8,597 bases of DNA from Microbacteriaceae bacterium. Lineage in GTDB: Bacteria > Actinomycetota > Actinomycetes > Actinomycetales > Microbacteriaceae. The notes below the pieces were generated by a model. That model had not been told where the DNA came from and ran no database searches. It saw only the letters and a program-made list of their open reading frames with translations. The stretch is from NCBI GenBank assembly GCA_947452355.1, contig CANGCU010000041.1, positions 1 to 8,597 on the forward strand. Direction: 5' to 3'. Positions 6,591 through 8,597 of this stretch are shown in pieces (the stretch's first letter is position 1; each line of letters begins with the position of its first letter). Position numbers and translations under genes: made by a program.

Positions 6591-7406
6591 ATGTCCTCAA
6601 CTTTTGCAGCGTTTGACACCGACCTCAACGCCCCCGCGACGCTCACCGCGGTGGACGTCTCGTGTTGGTTCGGTGACCACAAGGTCCTCGAGAAGGTCAA
6701 TCTGACGATGGAGGCGGGAAAGGTCACGGCGCTCATCGGCCCATCGGGTTGCGGCAAATCAACGTTCCTACGAACCCTGAACCGCATGCACGAGCTCGTT
6801 CCGAGTGCGTCGCTCGCTGGGGAAGTTCGACTTAATGAAGACGACATTTATGACGACGGCATCAAGATCACCGACGTTCGTCGCCAAATCGGCATGGTGT
6901 TTCAAAAGCCGAACCCGTTCCCCGCGATGAGCATCAAGGACAACGTGTTGTCGGGTCTGACCTTGACCGGGCGCAAGATTTCAAACAGCGACGCCGATGA
7001 TCTGGTCGAAGAAACGTTGTCCAAGGCTGGGCTGTGGAACGAAGTGAAGGATCGTCTGCGAAACGCGGGCGGTGGACTTTCCGGTGGACAGCAACAGCGT
7101 CTCTGCATCGCCCGTTCGCTCGCAGTTCGCCCCTCTGTGCTGTTGATGGACGAGCCGTGTTCCGCGCTCGACCCCACATCGACCAGGCGCATCGAACAGA
7201 CCATTCAGGAACTTTCCAACGAAGTTACCATCGTTATTGTGACGCACAACATGCAACAGGCTCAGCGCGTCTCGGATGACTGCGCGTTCTTCCTCGCCGA
7301 AGCTGGAACCCCCGGCGGAATCGTCGAAGCTGGCCCGACTGATCTGATGTTCTCGGTTCCGCGGGACCCGCGCACGCTCGATTACGTGCACGGTCGTTTC
7401 GGATAA
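6591..7406 (+). CDS. pstB: Phosphate ABC transporter ATP-binding protein PstB
   Basis: This encodes 271 residues, the usual PstB length with a slightly long N-terminus. PstB is the cytosolic ATPase that drives phosphate import through PstC and PstA. All ATPase motifs are intact: Walker A GPSGCGKST (50-58), Q-loop FQKPNPFP (104-111), signature LSGGQQQR (163-170), Walker B VLLMDEP (183-189) and the H-loop histidine in VTHNM (218-221). FLRTLNRMHEL after Walker A and MVFQKPNPFP are typical of PstB rather than other ABC ATPases. The start is ATG 6591, with AGGAAAG 6576-6582 just upstream and overlapping the previous stop. The gene lies 13 bases after the sortase-like gene, so the two should be cotranscribed. 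No pstC, pstA or phoU is visible next to it, which is unusual. Confidence 0.95.
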   Translation: MSSTFAAFDTDLNAPATLTAVDVSCWFGDHKVLEKVNLTMEAGKVTALIGPSGCGKSTFLRTLNRMHELVPSASLAGEVRLNEDDIYDDGIKITDVRRQIGMVFQKPNPFPAMSIKDNVLSGLTLTGRKISNSDADDLVEETLSKAGLWNEVKDRLRNAGGGLSGGQQQRLCIARSLAVRPSVLLMDEPCSALDPTSTRRIEQTIQELSNEVTIVIVTHNMQQAQRVSDDCAFFLAEAGTPGGIVEAGPTDLMFSVPRDPRTLDYVHGRFG

Positions 7407-7445
7407 CCGCCCGCTCAGAATTATTCGAAGTGCCCGAGCGGGTGG
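7407..7445. terminator. Inverted repeat at the convergent junction, possible bidirectional terminator
   Basis: CCGCCCGCTC (7407-7416) pairs with GAGCGGGTGG (7436-7445) over 10 bp with one G-U pair, leaving a 19-base loop. It begins right after the pstB stop and includes the last codons of the minus-strand transporter. No T-run follows on either strand, so it is not a canonical intrinsic terminator. GC-rich hairpins without U-tracts are often suggested as terminators in Actinobacteria. The position between convergent genes supports this reading. Confidence 0.45.
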
Positions 7446-8338
7446 ACGGGGACGATTTCGCCCGCCGCGGGTTTCCGTCGCCCTGGCCACTCAGCGAGAA
7501 GCATCGCAGCGATCATGATGCTGCCCCCGATGATCGTGCGCAACGCGAGGACCTCTTGCCCGACCGCGACCGAGATCCCCGCGGCCCACGGCACCTCGGC
7601 GGTCAAGATGATCGCGACGCGTGAGGCGTCCATCGTCGATTGCGCCCACGTCTGAAGTAGAAATCCGACCGCGGTCGCGAGAACCGCGGTGATGAGCACG
7701 GCAATCCAGACGTCACCGTCGGGCGGTGGCACGTACCCGTCACCGTCCACGAGAGTCACGGCGACCGTGATAACCGAAACAACAACCAGTTGCACGACCG
7801 TGAGCGCATAGGTGTCCGTACCGGGACTCCAGCGCCCGAGAACGACGATGTGGAGGGCAAAAAAGATGGCGCCGATCACAATCCAGATTTCACCGACTCC
7901 GATTCCGAAGGAATTGAGCGAGATGATTCCAAGTCCCGTGAGGCCGAGACAGGCCGCGACAATGACCTTGGCGCTCAGGTGTTGGCGAAAGAGCAGCCAC
8001 GCAAGAATCGGCGTCGCCACGACGTATAACCCCGTGAGAAAACCCGTGATGGCAGCGGTGGCGAAGTGCAGCCCAATTGTTTGAGCGACGTAACCGAGCG
8101 CCAAAAAGACCCCCGCGACACCGCCCGTCCACATCATGCGCGGAGTGATTTTGCGGAACACCGAGGGCCGAACCAGAACGAGAATTACAACCGCGATCAC
8201 AAATCGGGTGGCGAGAAAGTCGGGAATCGGCTGGCGTTCGATCGCGGGCTTCATGAGCACGAAAGACGCTCCCCACGCCGCGGTGACAGCGAACAGCGCG
8301 AGAATAGCGAGCCCATTGGTCGATGTGCGAGGTGCCAT
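7421..8338 (-). CDS. EamA/DMT-superfamily transporter (RhaT/YdcZ-like permease)
   Basis: This encodes 305 residues with about ten hydrophobic segments in two homologous halves, the normal size and layout of DMT-superfamily exporters. The first EamA repeat shows WGASFVLMKPAIE (22-34), LATRFVIA (42-49) and ATPILAWLLFRQHLS (108-122). The second ends with the typical DASRVAIILTAEVPWAAG (237-254) followed by GQEVL. The family moves metabolites such as amino acids or nucleosides, usually outward; the substrate cannot be told from sequence. The start ATG overlaps the upstream stop by one base (TAATG), with AAAGG upstream, which implies translational coupling to the DUF2867 gene. The C-terminus is a short polar tail. 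The gene converges on pstB with only 14 bases between the stops and has no evident functional link to the phosphate genes. Confidence 0.9.
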   Translation of the reverse strand: MAPRTSTNGLAILALFAVTAAWGASFVLMKPAIERQPIPDFLATRFVIAVVILVLVRPSVFRKITPRMMWTGGVAGVFLALGYVAQTIGLHFATAAITGFLTGLYVVATPILAWLLFRQHLSAKVIVAACLGLTGLGIISLNSFGIGVGEIWIVIGAIFFALHIVVLGRWSPGTDTYALTVVQLVVVSVITVAVTLVDGDGYVPPPDGDVWIAVLITAVLATAVGFLLQTWAQSTMDASRVAIILTAEVPWAAGISVAVGQEVLALRTIIGGSIMIAAMLLAEWPGRRKPAAGEIVPVHPLGHFE

Positions 8339-8597
8339 TATCGTCGATCACCTTTTCGCCCCTTGGCCACCGAATTCACCATCGACGGAAATACCAAGCC
8401 GTGCATCGGCCAGACCAGCCACCAATACACGTGCCCGGCGAGCCCTTTTGGCGCAAACAGCGCGCGCTGCGTGATTGTCGACCCTGAACCGTCGGCCTCA
8501 ACGGTGAATTCCAACCACGCCAATCCCGGATTGCGCATCTCGGCGCGAAGACGTAAAACGTGCGGCGGACGTAGGGACTCGACGCGCCAGAAATCGA
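8338..8597 (-). CDS. DUF2867-containing NAD(P)-binding oxidoreductase-like protein, C-terminal fragment
   Basis: Only the last 85 residues are visible; the frame stays open to the window edge, so the start and any Rossmann domain lie outside. The visible part begins DFWRVESLRPPHVLRLRAEM and contains NPGLAWLEFTVE, then ITQRALFAPKGLAGHVYWW and PMHGLVF. I recognise this as the DUF2867 C-terminal domain, which in many Actinobacteria follows an NAD(P)-binding SDR-like domain (YbjT/COG0702 type). That domain resembles SRPBCC ligand-binding folds. The enzyme's substrate is unknown. It ends in a basic tail (KGRKGDRR), and its TAA stop shares a base with the ATG of the transporter gene, so the two form an operon. 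Confidence 0.8.
   Translation of the reverse strand, partial: DFWRVESLRPPHVLRLRAEMRNPGLAWLEFTVEADGSGSTITQRALFAPKGLAGHVYWWLVWPMHGLVFPSMVNSVAKGRKGDRR

Noticed and set aside
1..8597. CRISPR array, insertion sequence, tRNA or rRNA
   Set aside because: No regularly spaced repeats, transposase motifs, terminal inverted repeats or RNA gene signatures were seen; coding density explains nearly all of the window.

Overview
This window is from an actinobacterial genome. The codon use suggests moderate to high GC, GTG and TTG starts look likely, and the exported proteins are of types I know mainly from Actinobacteria. A PhoP-type repeat based on GTTCACC, as described in Streptomyces, supports this. The family cannot be fixed from this stretch. 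Microbacteriaceae or a relative is a guess.

Left part (1-7406, plus strand): a phosphate-acquisition locus of five co-directional genes. It opens with the 3' end of a pstS phosphate-binding protein that finishes in a Gly/Thr-rich linker and a transmembrane segment. Next is an 842-residue exported, C-terminally anchored protein with a divergent PstS-like fold. A 95-base gap follows that holds a probable Pho box and promoter. Then come a 661-residue secreted PstS-like protein with C-terminal Ig-like domains, a membrane protein with a sortase fold but no catalytic His or Cys, and pstB, the ATPase of the phosphate ABC transporter. No pstC or pstA permease gene lies between pstS and pstB, and no phoU follows pstB. 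The permeases must lie upstream or elsewhere.

Right part (7421-8597, minus strand): two overlapping genes converge on pstB. One is the C-terminal end of a DUF2867-type NAD(P)-binding protein. The other is a complete ten-helix EamA/DMT-family transporter. A 10-bp inverted repeat without a U-tract spans the convergent junction. Nothing here links these genes to phosphate uptake.

The most unusual part is 747-6577. Two extra PstS-like surface proteins and a sortase-fold protein that appears catalytically dead sit between pstS and pstB, with phosphate-type regulation in the middle. I infer an exported phosphate-capture or envelope-assembly module in which the sortase fold is a binding or scaffold domain rather than a transpeptidase. 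No gap without a gene exceeds about 100 bases, and I saw no RNA genes, insertion sequences or CRISPR array.
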